Shown here: in pieces, positions 8,445 to 15,896 of the stretch | Numbering within the stretch: position 1 is the stretch's first letter | Layout of the letters: every line of letters begins with the position of its first letter | Assembly: GCF_001070715.1 (NCBI RefSeq) | Contig: NZ_JVRR01000145.1 | Coordinates: forward strand, 1 to 38,989 | Source of the DNA: Streptococcus pseudopneumoniae | Lineage (GTDB): Bacteria; Bacillota; Bacilli; Lactobacillales; Streptococcaceae | Length of the DNA: 38,989 nucleotides | Reading direction: 5' to 3' | Made by a program: the position numbers and the translations under genes | Notes under the pieces: generated by a model | The model's database searches: none | What the model was told of the DNA's origin: nothing | What the model saw: the letters and a program-made list of their open reading frames with translations, nothing else

Positions 8445-9057
8445 TTATAACTCCCCTGTCTGGTAAAGGCTGTACCCTTCGTAATAATATGAAGCATCCA
8501 CACCCTTAAAGAAACAGGTCTGAGTGAGGTCATCCGTCAGGTTATTGAGGAGGAGATACTTGAGTTCTCCAGTTGATACTGCACTACGCTTCATAACATT
8601 AAAGTATTCATCCTTATCAATGGCGTTCCAATCTACCACTTTGCCAAGCTTCTCACGAAGCATACAATCTAACCAAATCCTCATAGCTCGTCCATTACCC
8701 TCACGGAAAGGATGGGCGATATTCATATCCGCATACTTATCAACCACCTCATCAAAATTGTCATGAGGAAGTTTGTCAATATACTGCAAGGATTGCTCCA
8801 AAAAATACGGGGGCAAATTGGAAGTTATCCTTTGCAATATTGACATCGCGGATCTTTCCAGCGAAATCATAGATGCCTGAAAAGAGATAATGGTGAATAG
8901 CTGACAGCCCTGCAAAGGTACCGACTTCCATTTTAAACAAAGCTCCTGTCTGAAAAAGCAGGGCGGCTTGTTTTTTTGTTAGTTTTTCTTCTGCATCTGC
9001 CAACTGGGCTGAGTTTGTAATGCCAAGTTTATTTTCCCATACCATCTTTGTTCCCAT
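8445..9057 (-). pseudogene. Fic-domain protein split by a frameshift
   Basis: Two overlapping reading frames (9057-8776 and 8915-8445) together give a Fic protein of about 203 residues. The first part holds the helices before the active site (GTFAGLSAIHHYLFSGIYDF). The second holds the full catalytic loop HPFREGNGR, at about residue 115 of the joined protein. Fic enzymes transfer AMP or similar groups to target proteins. The frame changes near 8800-8813, where the coding strand has C5 and then T6; one base fewer in either run restores the frame. It could be a phase-variable switch or a dead gene. I see no partner antitoxin next to it. Confidence 0.8.
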
Positions 9058-9137
9058 TTCTATTCTTTTTAAAACTTCAACACTTCTCCTTATGCTCCAA
9101 ACCTTTCTCTCTCTTGAGGGGCTTCTTTAGAAGAAAG

Positions 9138-9884
9138 CTACTTTTCCTCACCTACTGCTTCTTGCTTGCTTTTCTGTGGTGTTAATTTTTTATGGCAACT
9201 ACGGATAGCGTTGAGATGGTCACGGAGATCGGCATACTGATTTTTATCTGGATAAGCATAGGCGTTGATTGCAGTAAAATCTACAAGAAAGTCATAGATT
9301 TCTTGCAGTTTCGCACGAACTTCCTTTTTTTGGCTAGGTGCCTTGCCTTTTTGCTCAGCCAAGCGCTCCTTATAGGCTTTTTCAAACTGAGCCTGCGCCT
9401 TTGTCAAGGTTTCTACATGAGTTATCAAATGTAGGGTTGAAAGGGCAGTTTGGTAGTCAGTATCTTTTAGCTCCTTGAGCAAATGGTTAATAGCTTCTGT
9501 CTCTTTCTCGTAGCTCGTACTCGTTAGCCCAGCATAATTTTTGAAAAGTTTGCTGAGTTTGTCGTAAGCTTCCTTGCTACTTGCCTCTTTCACACGAGAG
9601 AAGGCCTTGACCAAACTGGTCAAGGTAGAAAGCGCATCATCACGCTCACGATCAGACGCTTCTAGACTAGCCACCTTTTGACTGACCTTGTAACGGTGCG
9701 AACCAGCTTGCAAGGTCTCAAGAAGTTTTTCCATATCCCCAAGCTTCGTTGCATAAACCTGCTCAGACTTATTGGCTTTTGTAAAAGCCCCCAACTCGTC
9801 CTTGCTCTCAGACAGAAGTTGGAAGAATTCGTTGTTTTCTAAATTGCGTACAGTTAAACTCGTGATTCAATATTCTTTTTTCAT
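9138..9884 (-). pseudogene. DUF6261-like coiled-coil protein with a stop at codon 6
   Basis: The main open frame (9794-9138; 218 residues, TTG start) is rich in Lys, Glu, Leu and Ala and is probably all-helical. It resembles the DUF6261 family (function unknown). Reading further upstream in the same frame extends the protein to an ATG at 9884 with a strong AGAGG site seven bases before it. That adds about 30 codons of normal-looking sequence (LTVRNLENNEFFQLLSE), interrupted only by TGA at 9869-9867, codon 6. The original protein was therefore probably 248 residues long. Either the gene is inactivated or a weak internal start gives a shorter product. Family name from memory. Confidence 0.62.
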
Positions 9885-9959
9885 AAAACTCCTCTTTCAA
9901 TGATGTGTTTTTAAGTTTTTGATCTAAAATAATCCAGAACATATCTAAATATTCGTATT

Positions 9960-10037
9960 TTACTCCAATAAAAGATATTCTTCAGGTGAGATTTCTTGTT
10001 TTGGGAATAATGAAATGATTTCTTGTGGGAGATTATA
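9960..10037 (-). other. In-frame coding-like tail after the DGQHR gene
   Basis: After the TAA of the DGQHR gene, the same frame stays open for 25 codons (beginning YNLPQEIISLFPKQE) to a TAA at 9962-9960. The composition looks protein-like. It may be the remnant of another gene's 3' end at a recombination joint, or a former extension of the DGQHR protein. No start of its own is seen. Confidence 0.35.
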
Positions 10038-11141
10038 TTAATCCGTTTCTCTAATGCCAAATAACTGCATTAATTCCTTTGATATTTTTCTAGCAACACT
10101 TTCGCTAGATCCCCTATCAGAAGAGAAAATTTCTAATAGTTTTTTGGAGTTCTGTTCTTGATTCTTTTCAAATATATCAAAATAGTTTCTAGCACCTTTT
10201 ATATCTTTTAACAATAGTTTTTCTAAAAAATACATCATTGCACTGTAACCAATTGCTTTCTTTATCAATAACTTATCAACATTCCAAATATCGTAGTATA
10301 CAATTTCAAATGCACCAAAAAAATTGATTATATCTTTTGCAACTTCTGCTGGTTGATTTTTTATGAATGAGTTTCTAAATACCTTTTTCCTATTTATAGA
10401 TAAAGCATTTGGACCATATTGTTCAATTGTTAAATTGTCCATTGGACTATTCGAAGTAATAAACTGAGAAATTTTTTTCGCAACAGTCCCCTGTGATATA
10501 AATTGATCATTTCTCTCCTTCTTACCTAACATCTTAATCTTTCCATAAAATGGAGAAACATCATTCTCGTTAAGAAGTTTTACTACCCGAGCTGTGAAAG
10601 ACTCTACAGTATAAATATCTGATCGCTCACTATAAATGATTCCAAAAAGATGGCTAATGGTTGAACTATCCACTTGTCTTTGATTTGCGTTAATTGCTAC
10701 AAATATTTCAGCCGCAGTAGCTTGATCAGCATCCTGGTATATGATTAAAGGAAGTTCAAAATCTTTATCTCCTTCCTTTGACATATACCTGCTAATTCCT
10801 TCAAGTCTATGCTGTCCATCAATAACAGTAAATGGTTTTGAATCAAAATCAGAGTCAAAGCTAATTTTCAACTCATTTTCTTGATCATCAATAAAATCAG
10901 AATTCAAGGATACAATAATCGGCGTTGGAAAGATTGCATCTTTTCTGTAGCAAAAATCCTTAATAGAATTAGCTCTATTATCATTTAAATATCTCTGTAC
11001 ACCATCTTCAAAATCAGATAATCTCTTAACTTCTGAAATTTTTAAGATATCAGAAGCTCTTCCAGTGGTAAGTATGAAATTATATGCTCCGTCACCTTGA
11101 TTTACTTCCATTCCCTTAGGGAAGTTAACCGTATCTCTCAT
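10038..11141 (-). CDS. DGQHR-domain protein (DndB-like)
   Basis: A 367-residue soluble protein with the defining motif DGQHRLEG at 108-115. It is preceded by FPTPIIVSLN (71-80) and followed by a segment IFVAINANQRQVDSS (146-160), the layout of the DGQHR/DndB family. DndB proteins regulate DNA phosphorothioation genes. Other DGQHR proteins occur alone in mobile or defence-related regions, with unknown activity. No dndACDE genes are seen here. The ATG directly follows the TAG of the upstream membrane protein gene (TAGATG), so the two are translationally coupled. The reading frame is intact. The AT-rich codon usage differs from parE and parC and suggests acquisition. Confidence 0.78.
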   Translation of the reverse strand: MRDTVNFPKGMEVNQGDGAYNFILTTGRASDILKISEVKRLSDFEDGVQRYLNDNRANSIKDFCYRKDAIFPTPIIVSLNSDFIDDQENELKISFDSDFDSKPFTVIDGQHRLEGISRYMSKEGDKDFELPLIIYQDADQATAAEIFVAINANQRQVDSSTISHLFGIIYSERSDIYTVESFTARVVKLLNENDVSPFYGKIKMLGKKERNDQFISQGTVAKKISQFITSNSPMDNLTIEQYGPNALSINRKKVFRNSFIKNQPAEVAKDIINFFGAFEIVYYDIWNVDKLLIKKAIGYSAMMYFLEKLLLKDIKGARNYFDIFEKNQEQNSKKLLEIFSSDRGSSESVARKISKELMQLFGIRETD

Positions 11142-11758
11142 CTATTCTCTTCCTCTCCTTTCTCGTAATAAACTAAAATCTTCATTATTTATTTCTAGCT
11201 CTTTAGAATCCTTCTTTTCCATTTTATTTCTCTCTTCATCAGCTTTTTGTTGCAATTCTTTAATATTACTGCCATCATCTTCTCTCATTGATCCTTCAGA
11301 GTATCCATATAGAAGCTGAATCAGAATAAATAATAGAATTTCAAAAAAATTCCAATATTATTTAATGGTGAATTACCACTAATTTGTCCGTAGTAGAAAG
11401 CAGATAAAAGCATTAGAACGAAAGAAAAGATAATAATTAAGAGATTAGAATAAAAAGGTAATAATTTTATTCTCTGTTCAATATTATCTTGATTTTTCTT
11501 TGAAAATAGACCTCTAAATCTAACCCTATAAGATAATACAATATTGGATGCTATACTTATTATTGTACTGAATAGGATACCTTGTTGTAGTTTTTCAACA
11601 ATACTAACACCCCAATCTTTCTGATTGGTATTTAAAGAAACTATGGGGATTGTGAAAAGTATAATTGGAATAATTGCTGTTAGAAAAACATTCAACAATA
11701 CTTTTTCCCAATCAATTTTTTTAAAAAAACTCTTTAATTTCTTTATCATTTTTTTCAT
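11142..11758 (-). pseudogene. Four-helix membrane protein with a T7 frameshift, partner of the DGQHR gene
   Basis: The start is ATG at 11758, one base after the parE stop. It encodes a basic N-terminus (MKKMIKKLKSFFKK) and three membrane segments (about 20-43, 59-77, 98-125). The frame runs out at 11321. At the T7 run (plus-strand A7, 11343-11349) one extra T would restore a frame that adds a fourth membrane segment (FEILLFILIQLLYGY) and a charged helical tail (ELQQKADEERNKMEKKD), ending at TAG 11144-11142 right against the DGQHR start. The full product would be about 205 residues. Both halves look like real coding sequence, so I read it as one gene with a slippage-prone run; whether it is off, or a sequencing error, is open. 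Confidence 0.7.
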
Positions 11759-11759
11759 C

Positions 11760-13709
11760 TCAAAACACCATCTCCCCACTCTCTTCCAGCGTAAACTTGA
11801 CATTATCCTCAATCCATTTACGGCGTGGTTCGACCTTATCTCCCATGAGGACATTGACGCGGCGTTCGGCGCGGGCTAGGTCTTCAATGGTGACACGGAT
11901 AAGGGTACGAGTTTCTGGGTTCATGGTTGTTTCCCAGAGCTGGTCCGCGTTCATCTCACCAAGACCTTTATATCGTTGAAGTGTAGCGCCTTTGCCGAAT
12001 TGTTTGCGGAGTTCTTCTAGCTCTCCGTCCGTCCAAGCATAGGCAACTTCTTCTTTCTTGCCTTTACCTTTGGACATCTTGTAAAGAGGCGGAAGTGCGA
12101 TATAGACATGTCCTGCCTCGACTAGCGGACGCATGTAGCGGTAGAAAAATGTCAAGAGCAAGGTCTGGATATGGGCACCGTCGGTATCCGCATCGGTCAT
12201 GATAATAATCTTGTCATAGTTGGCATCTTCAAGGGAGAAGTCTGCTCCTACACCCGCACCGATAGTATATATCATGGTATTGATTTCTTCATTTTTGAGA
12301 ATATCCGCCATCTTGGCCTTGGCTGTATTGATAACCTTACCACGAAGGGGCAAAATTGCCTGGAACTTGCGGTCACGGCCTTGTTTGGCCGAACCGCCGG
12401 CAGAGTCCCCTTCGACTAGATAGAGTTCATTCTTAGCAGGATTTTTAGATTGGGCTGGGGTCAATTTCCCAGACAATAAGCCCTTGTCTTTCTTGTTCTT
12501 CTTACCATTTCGGCTCTCATCACGCGCCTTACGTGCTGCTTCACGAGCATCACGGGACTTGATGGCTTTGCGAATAAGATTTGAAGCTAGTTCCCCATTT
12601 TCCATAAGGAAGAAAGTCAACTTATCAGCTACAATTCCATCCACAACCGGACGAGCTAGAGGACTTCCAAGTTTATCCTTAGTCTGACCTTCAAACTGAA
12701 GGTGTTCTTCAGGAACAAGAATAGAAAGAACAGCTGCTAGTCCCTCACGATAGTCTGAACCTTCTAGGTTCTTATCTTTTTCCTTGAGAAGACCTGTCTT
12801 ACGCGCGTAGTCATTCATGACCTTAGTAATGGCAGACTTAAGTCCAGTCTCATGTGTTCCACCGTCCTTGGTACGAACGTTATTGACAAAGGATAGGATG
12901 TTATCTGAAAATCCATCATTGTATTGAAGAGCTACTTCTACTTGGAAGCCATTGTCTTCCCCTTCAAAGTAAAGAACTGGCGTCAAGGTTTCCTTGTCTT
13001 CGTTCAAATAAGAAACAAAGTCTTGTACCCCATTCTCATAGTGGAATTCAATCGCTTCGTCTGTTCGTTTATCAGTCAGAGACAAGGTCACATTTTTCAA
13101 GAGAAAGGCTGATTCATTAAGACGCTCTGAAATGGTATTGTACTTGAAATCTGTCGTAGAAAAGATAGTCGCGTCAGGCATAAAAGTAACCTTGGTACCT
13201 GTCTTAGACTTGGGTGCTGTACCAATTTTCTTCAAGGTTGTGACAGGTTTTCCACCATTTTCAAAACGTTGCTTGTAAACTGCGCCATCACGGGTGATTT
13301 CAACTTCCAGCCAACTTGAAAGAGCGTTAACAACGGAAGAACCCACCCCGTGGAGACCACCAGATGTCTTGTAGCCACCCTGACCGAATTTTCCTCCGGC
13401 ATGAAGAATGGTAAAGATAACTTCAACAGTTGGAATTCCCATAGCGTGCATACCAGTCGGCATCCCACGACCATGGTCTTGAACCGTTAAACTCCCATCT
13501 TTATTGATGGTCACATCAATACGGTCACCAAATCCAGACAAGGCCTCATCGACAGCATTATCGACGATTTCCCAAACTAGGTGGTGGAGCCCAGCGCCAT
13601 CGGTCGATCCGATATACATCCCTGGACGTTTTCGAACCGCATCCAACCCTTCTAGCACCTGAATGGCATCATCATTATAATTGTTAATATTGATTTCCTT
13701 TTTTGACAC
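11760..13709 (-). CDS. parE: DNA topoisomerase IV subunit B
   Basis: A 649-residue GyrB/ParE-type ATPase subunit. The N-terminal GHKL ATPase shows EIVDNAVDEAL, DHGRGMPTG and GGLHGVGSSVVNAL. The Toprim domain has VEGDSAGGSAKQGRDRKFQA and the metal-binding DADTDGAH. The C-terminus has RYKGLGEMNADQLWETTM. The start is GTG (13709) with AGGAGG six bases before it, and a good promoter lies just upstream, divergent from plsY. The accessory membrane protein gene begins one base after its stop, so island genes may ride on parE transcription and translation. Confidence 0.96.
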   Translation of the reverse strand: MSKKEININNYNDDAIQVLEGLDAVRKRPGMYIGSTDGAGLHHLVWEIVDNAVDEALSGFGDRIDVTINKDGSLTVQDHGRGMPTGMHAMGIPTVEVIFTILHAGGKFGQGGYKTSGGLHGVGSSVVNALSSWLEVEITRDGAVYKQRFENGGKPVTTLKKIGTAPKSKTGTKVTFMPDATIFSTTDFKYNTISERLNESAFLLKNVTLSLTDKRTDEAIEFHYENGVQDFVSYLNEDKETLTPVLYFEGEDNGFQVEVALQYNDGFSDNILSFVNNVRTKDGGTHETGLKSAITKVMNDYARKTGLLKEKDKNLEGSDYREGLAAVLSILVPEEHLQFEGQTKDKLGSPLARPVVDGIVADKLTFFLMENGELASNLIRKAIKSRDAREAARKARDESRNGKKNKKDKGLLSGKLTPAQSKNPAKNELYLVEGDSAGGSAKQGRDRKFQAILPLRGKVINTAKAKMADILKNEEINTMIYTIGAGVGADFSLEDANYDKIIIMTDADTDGAHIQTLLLTFFYRYMRPLVEAGHVYIALPPLYKMSKGKGKKEEVAYAWTDGELEELRKQFGKGATLQRYKGLGEMNADQLWETTMNPETRTLIRVTIEDLARAERRVNVLMGDKVEPRRKWIEDNVKFTLEESGEMVF

Positions 13710-13738
13710 AAGGAACCTCCTATTCGTTCATCTTTACT

Positions 13739-13767
13739 ATTCTACAGGTTTTCCAAGGATTTTGCAA
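13739..13767 (-). promoter_or_regulatory. Probable parE promoter
   Basis: On the minus strand, TTGCAA (13767-13762), a 17-base spacer and TAGAAT (13744-13739) are followed by an AGGAGG site and the GTG start of parE. Spacing is optimal for sigma-A. Confidence 0.7.
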
Positions 13768-13829
13768 AATTTTTCTTTCTCCGATGTAACAATTTCAGCA
13801 GAGATTCTCTGCCTTTCTTCTCCATTTCA

Positions 13830-13838
13830 TGATATAAT
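13830..13838 (+). promoter_or_regulatory. Extended -10 promoter of plsY, possibly leaderless
   Basis: TGATATAAT has its hexamer at 13833-13838 and the plsY ATG starts at 13845, six bases later. Transcription would be expected to start at or next to the ATG. The AGGAG between them is only one base from the ATG, too close to act as a normal ribosome site. No good -35 is visible, which fits an extended -10 promoter. Confidence 0.55.
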
Positions 13839-13844
13839 AGGAGT

Positions 13845-14486
13845 ATGATTACAATAGTTTTATTAATCCTAGCCTATCTGCTGGGTTCGATTCCGTCTGG
13901 TCTCTGGATTGGACAAGTATTCTTTCAAATCAATCTGCGCGAGCATGGTTCTGGTAACACTGGAACGACTAATACCTTCCGCATTTTAGGTAAGAAAGCT
14001 GGTATGGCAACCTTTGTGATTGATTTTTTCAAAGGAACCCTAGCAACGCTTCTTCCAATTATTTTTCATCTGCAAGGCGTTTCGCCTCTCATCTTTGGAC
14101 TTTTGGCTGTTATTGGCCATACCTTTCCTATCTTTGCAGGATTTAAGGGTGGCAAGGCTGTCGCAACTAGCGCTGGAGTGATTTTCGGATTTGCTCCTGT
14201 CTTCTGCCTCTACCTTGCGGTTGTTTTCTTTGGAACCCTCTATCTAGGTAGTATGATTTCACTGTCTAGTGTCACAGCATCTATCGCGGCTGTCATCGGA
14301 GTTCTACTCTTTCCACTTTTTGGTTTTATCCTGAGCAATTATGATCCTCTATTCATCGCTATTATCCTAGCACTGGCTAGTTTGATTATCATTCGGCATA
14401 AGGATAATATCACACGTATCCAGAATAAGACTGAAAATCTTGTTCCTTGGGGATTAAACTTAACCCATCAAAATTCTAAAAAATAA
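13845..14486 (+). CDS. plsY: Glycerol-3-phosphate acyltransferase PlsY
   Basis: A 213-residue integral membrane enzyme that transfers the acyl group from acyl-phosphate to glycerol-3-phosphate, the first membrane step of phospholipid synthesis. The family motifs are present: [12 protein letters not shown] near residue 13, the loop [15 protein letters not shown] (32-46), and [19 protein letters not shown] near 90. About five membrane segments are evident. It is the only housekeeping gene in this part on the plus strand, divergent from parE, as in other streptococci. The IS element begins 16 bases after its stop and probably replaces or splits its terminator. Confidence 0.95.
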   Translation: MITIVLLILAYLLGSIPSGLWIGQVFFQINLREHGSGNTGTTNTFRILGKKAGMATFVIDFFKGTLATLLPIIFHLQGVSPLIFGLLAVIGHTFPIFAGFKGGKAVATSAGVIFGFAPVFCLYLAVVFFGTLYLGSMISLSSVTASIAAVIGVLLFPLFGFILSNYDPLFIAIILALASLIIIRHKDNITRIQNKTENLVPWGLNLTHQNSKK

Positions 14487-14505
14487 ACGCCAGTTCTGAA
14501 CTGCA

Positions 14506-14542
14506 CCCCAAAAGTTAGACAGAAAAAATCTAACTTTTGGGG
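14506..14542 (+). terminator. Perfect hairpin with T-run at the left end of the IS
   Basis: CCCCAAAAGTTAGA (14506-14519) pairs perfectly over 14 bases with TCTAACTTTTGGGG (14529-14542) and is followed by TGTTTTTATT. It looks like a rho-independent terminator that would stop plsY transcripts from entering the transposase genes; such shielding is known for other insertion sequences. It may also serve as the plsY terminator. Confidence 0.75.
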
Positions 14543-14552
14543 TGTTTTTATT

Positions 14553-15006
14553 ATGAAATTAACTTATGATGATAAAGTTCAGATCTATGAACTTAGAAAA
14601 CAAGGATATAGCTTGGAGAAGCTTTCAAATAAATTTGGGATAAACAATTCTAATATTAGGTATATGATTAAATTGATTGATCGTTACGGAATAGAGTTCG
14701 TCAAAAAAGGAAAAAATCGTTACTATTCTCCTGATTTAAAACAAGAAATGATTAATAAAGTCTTACATGAAGGCTGGACTAAAGATAGAGTTTCTCTTGA
14801 ATACGGCCTCCCAAGTCGTACGAGGGAGAGTACCTAAAATGGGACGTAAGCCAAAAAAGAGACCTGAAGAGAGGACAGAATTAGAACGTCTTCAAGCAGA
14901 AAATGAGTACCTGAGAGCGGAGAATGCTATCCTAAAAAAGTTAAGAGAACTCCGATTGAAGGAGGAAAAAGAGAAAGAAGAAAGACAGAAATTGTTCAAG
15001 AATTAA
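14553..15006 (+). pseudogene. IS3-family OrfA with internal deletion and frameshift
   Basis: The first frame (from ATG 14553) encodes a helix-turn-helix domain (YDDKVQIYELRKQGYSLEKL, then KFGINNSNIRYMIKL) but ends at 14837. A second frame continues with MGRKPKKRPEERTELERLQA and a leucine-zipper-like coiled coil to TAA at 15006. Compared with typical IS150-group OrfA proteins, most of the stretch after SLEYGLPS (second helix-turn-helix region) is missing, and the frames no longer join. The break lies near 14815-14830. Confidence 0.8.
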
Positions 15007-15839
15007 TGACTGAGTTTTCGTTAGATATTCTTCTAAAAGCCATTAAACTAGCTCGTTCGACCTACTACTATCACTTGAAACAGCTAGATAAACCAGATAA
15101 GGACCAAGAGCTTAAAGCTGAAATTCAATCCATTTTTATCGAACACAAGGGAAATTATGGTTATCGTCGGGTTCATTTAGAACTAAGAAATCGTGGTTAT
15201 CTGGTAAATCATAAAAGAGTTCAACGCTTGATGAAAGTACTCAATTTACAAGCTAAAATGCGACAGAAACGAAAATATTCTTCTCATAAAGGAGACGTTG
15301 GCAAGAAGGCAGAGAATCTCATTCAACGTCAATTTGAAGGCTCTAAAACAATGGAAAAGTGCTACACAGATGTGACAGAATTTGCCATTCCAGCAAGTAC
15401 TCAAAAGCTTTACTTATCACCAGTTTTAGATGGCTTTAATAGCGAAATTATCGCCTATAATCTTTCAACTTCACCCAACTTAGAACAAGTAAAAACAATG
15501 TTGGAACAGGCATTCACAGAGAAGCACTACGAAAATACGATTCTCCATAGTGACCAAGGCTGGCAATATCAACACGATTCTTATCATCAGTTTCTAGAGG
15601 GGAAGGGAATTCAAGCATCCATGTCACGTAAGGGTAACAGCCCAGACAATGGTATGATGGAGTCCTTCTTTGGGATTTTGAAATCGGAAATGTTTTACGG
15701 TTATGAGAAGTCATTTCAGTCGCTTAAGCAATTGGAACAAGCTATTGTAGACTATATTGATTATTACAACAACAAGAGAATTAAGGTAAAACTAAAAGGA
15801 TTTAGTCCTGTGCAGTACAGAACTAAATCCTTCGGATAA
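15006..15839 (+). CDS. IS3-family transposase OrfB (DDE catalytic subunit)
   Basis: A 277-residue intact integrase-core transposase. After the HTH_21-like region (GNYGYRRVHLELRNRGY) come the three acidic catalytic residues, in YTDVTEF, LHSDQGWQYQH and NGMMESFFGILKSE, the DDE pattern of the IS3 family. Its ATG overlaps the OrfA stop (TAATG), and an A-rich stretch just before it fits the -1 frameshift normally used to make the OrfAB fusion. Because OrfA is broken, the functional fusion cannot be made from this copy. Confidence 0.9.
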   Translation: MTEFSLDILLKAIKLARSTYYYHLKQLDKPDKDQELKAEIQSIFIEHKGNYGYRRVHLELRNRGYLVNHKRVQRLMKVLNLQAKMRQKRKYSSHKGDVGKKAENLIQRQFEGSKTMEKCYTDVTEFAIPASTQKLYLSPVLDGFNSEIIAYNLSTSPNLEQVKTMLEQAFTEKHYENTILHSDQGWQYQHDSYHQFLEGKGIQASMSRKGNSPDNGMMESFFGILKSEMFYGYEKSFQSLKQLEQAIVDYIDYYNNKRIKVKLKGFSPVQYRTKSFG

Positions 15840-15861
15840 ATTAATTGTCTAACTTTTTGGG

Positions 15862-15889
15862 GTCAGTACATTCTTGTACTGACGTTTTT
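15862..15889. terminator. Terminator at the right border of the IS
   Basis: GTCAGTAC and GTACTGAC form a perfect 8-bp stem around ATTCTT, followed by GTTTTTT on the plus strand. It lies eight bases from the stop of the convergent permease gene. It could end plus-strand transcripts from the IS; in the other direction it lacks a long T-run. Confidence 0.65.
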
Positions 15890-15896
15890 TGTATGC

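Larger units (their letters stand above)
14502..15868 (+). mobile_element. IS3-family insertion sequence, IS3-Spn1 type (IS150 group), damaged
   Basis: Imperfect terminal inverted repeats lie at 14502-14523 (TGCACCCCAAAAGTTAGACA) and 15846-15868 (minus strand TGACCCCAAAAAGTTAGACA). They enclose an orfA and an orfB of the IS150 group. The left end also has an internal mirror copy of its terminal repeat, which forms a hairpin. orfA carries a deletion and frameshift, so this copy is probably unable to move by itself. I could not identify a convincing target-site duplication. It sits between plsY and the convergent ABC permease gene. Confidence 0.85.

Noticed and set aside
10038..11141. DNA phosphorothioation (Dnd) system
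   Set aside because: Only a DGQHR/DndB-like protein is present; dndA, C, D and E are absent from the window.
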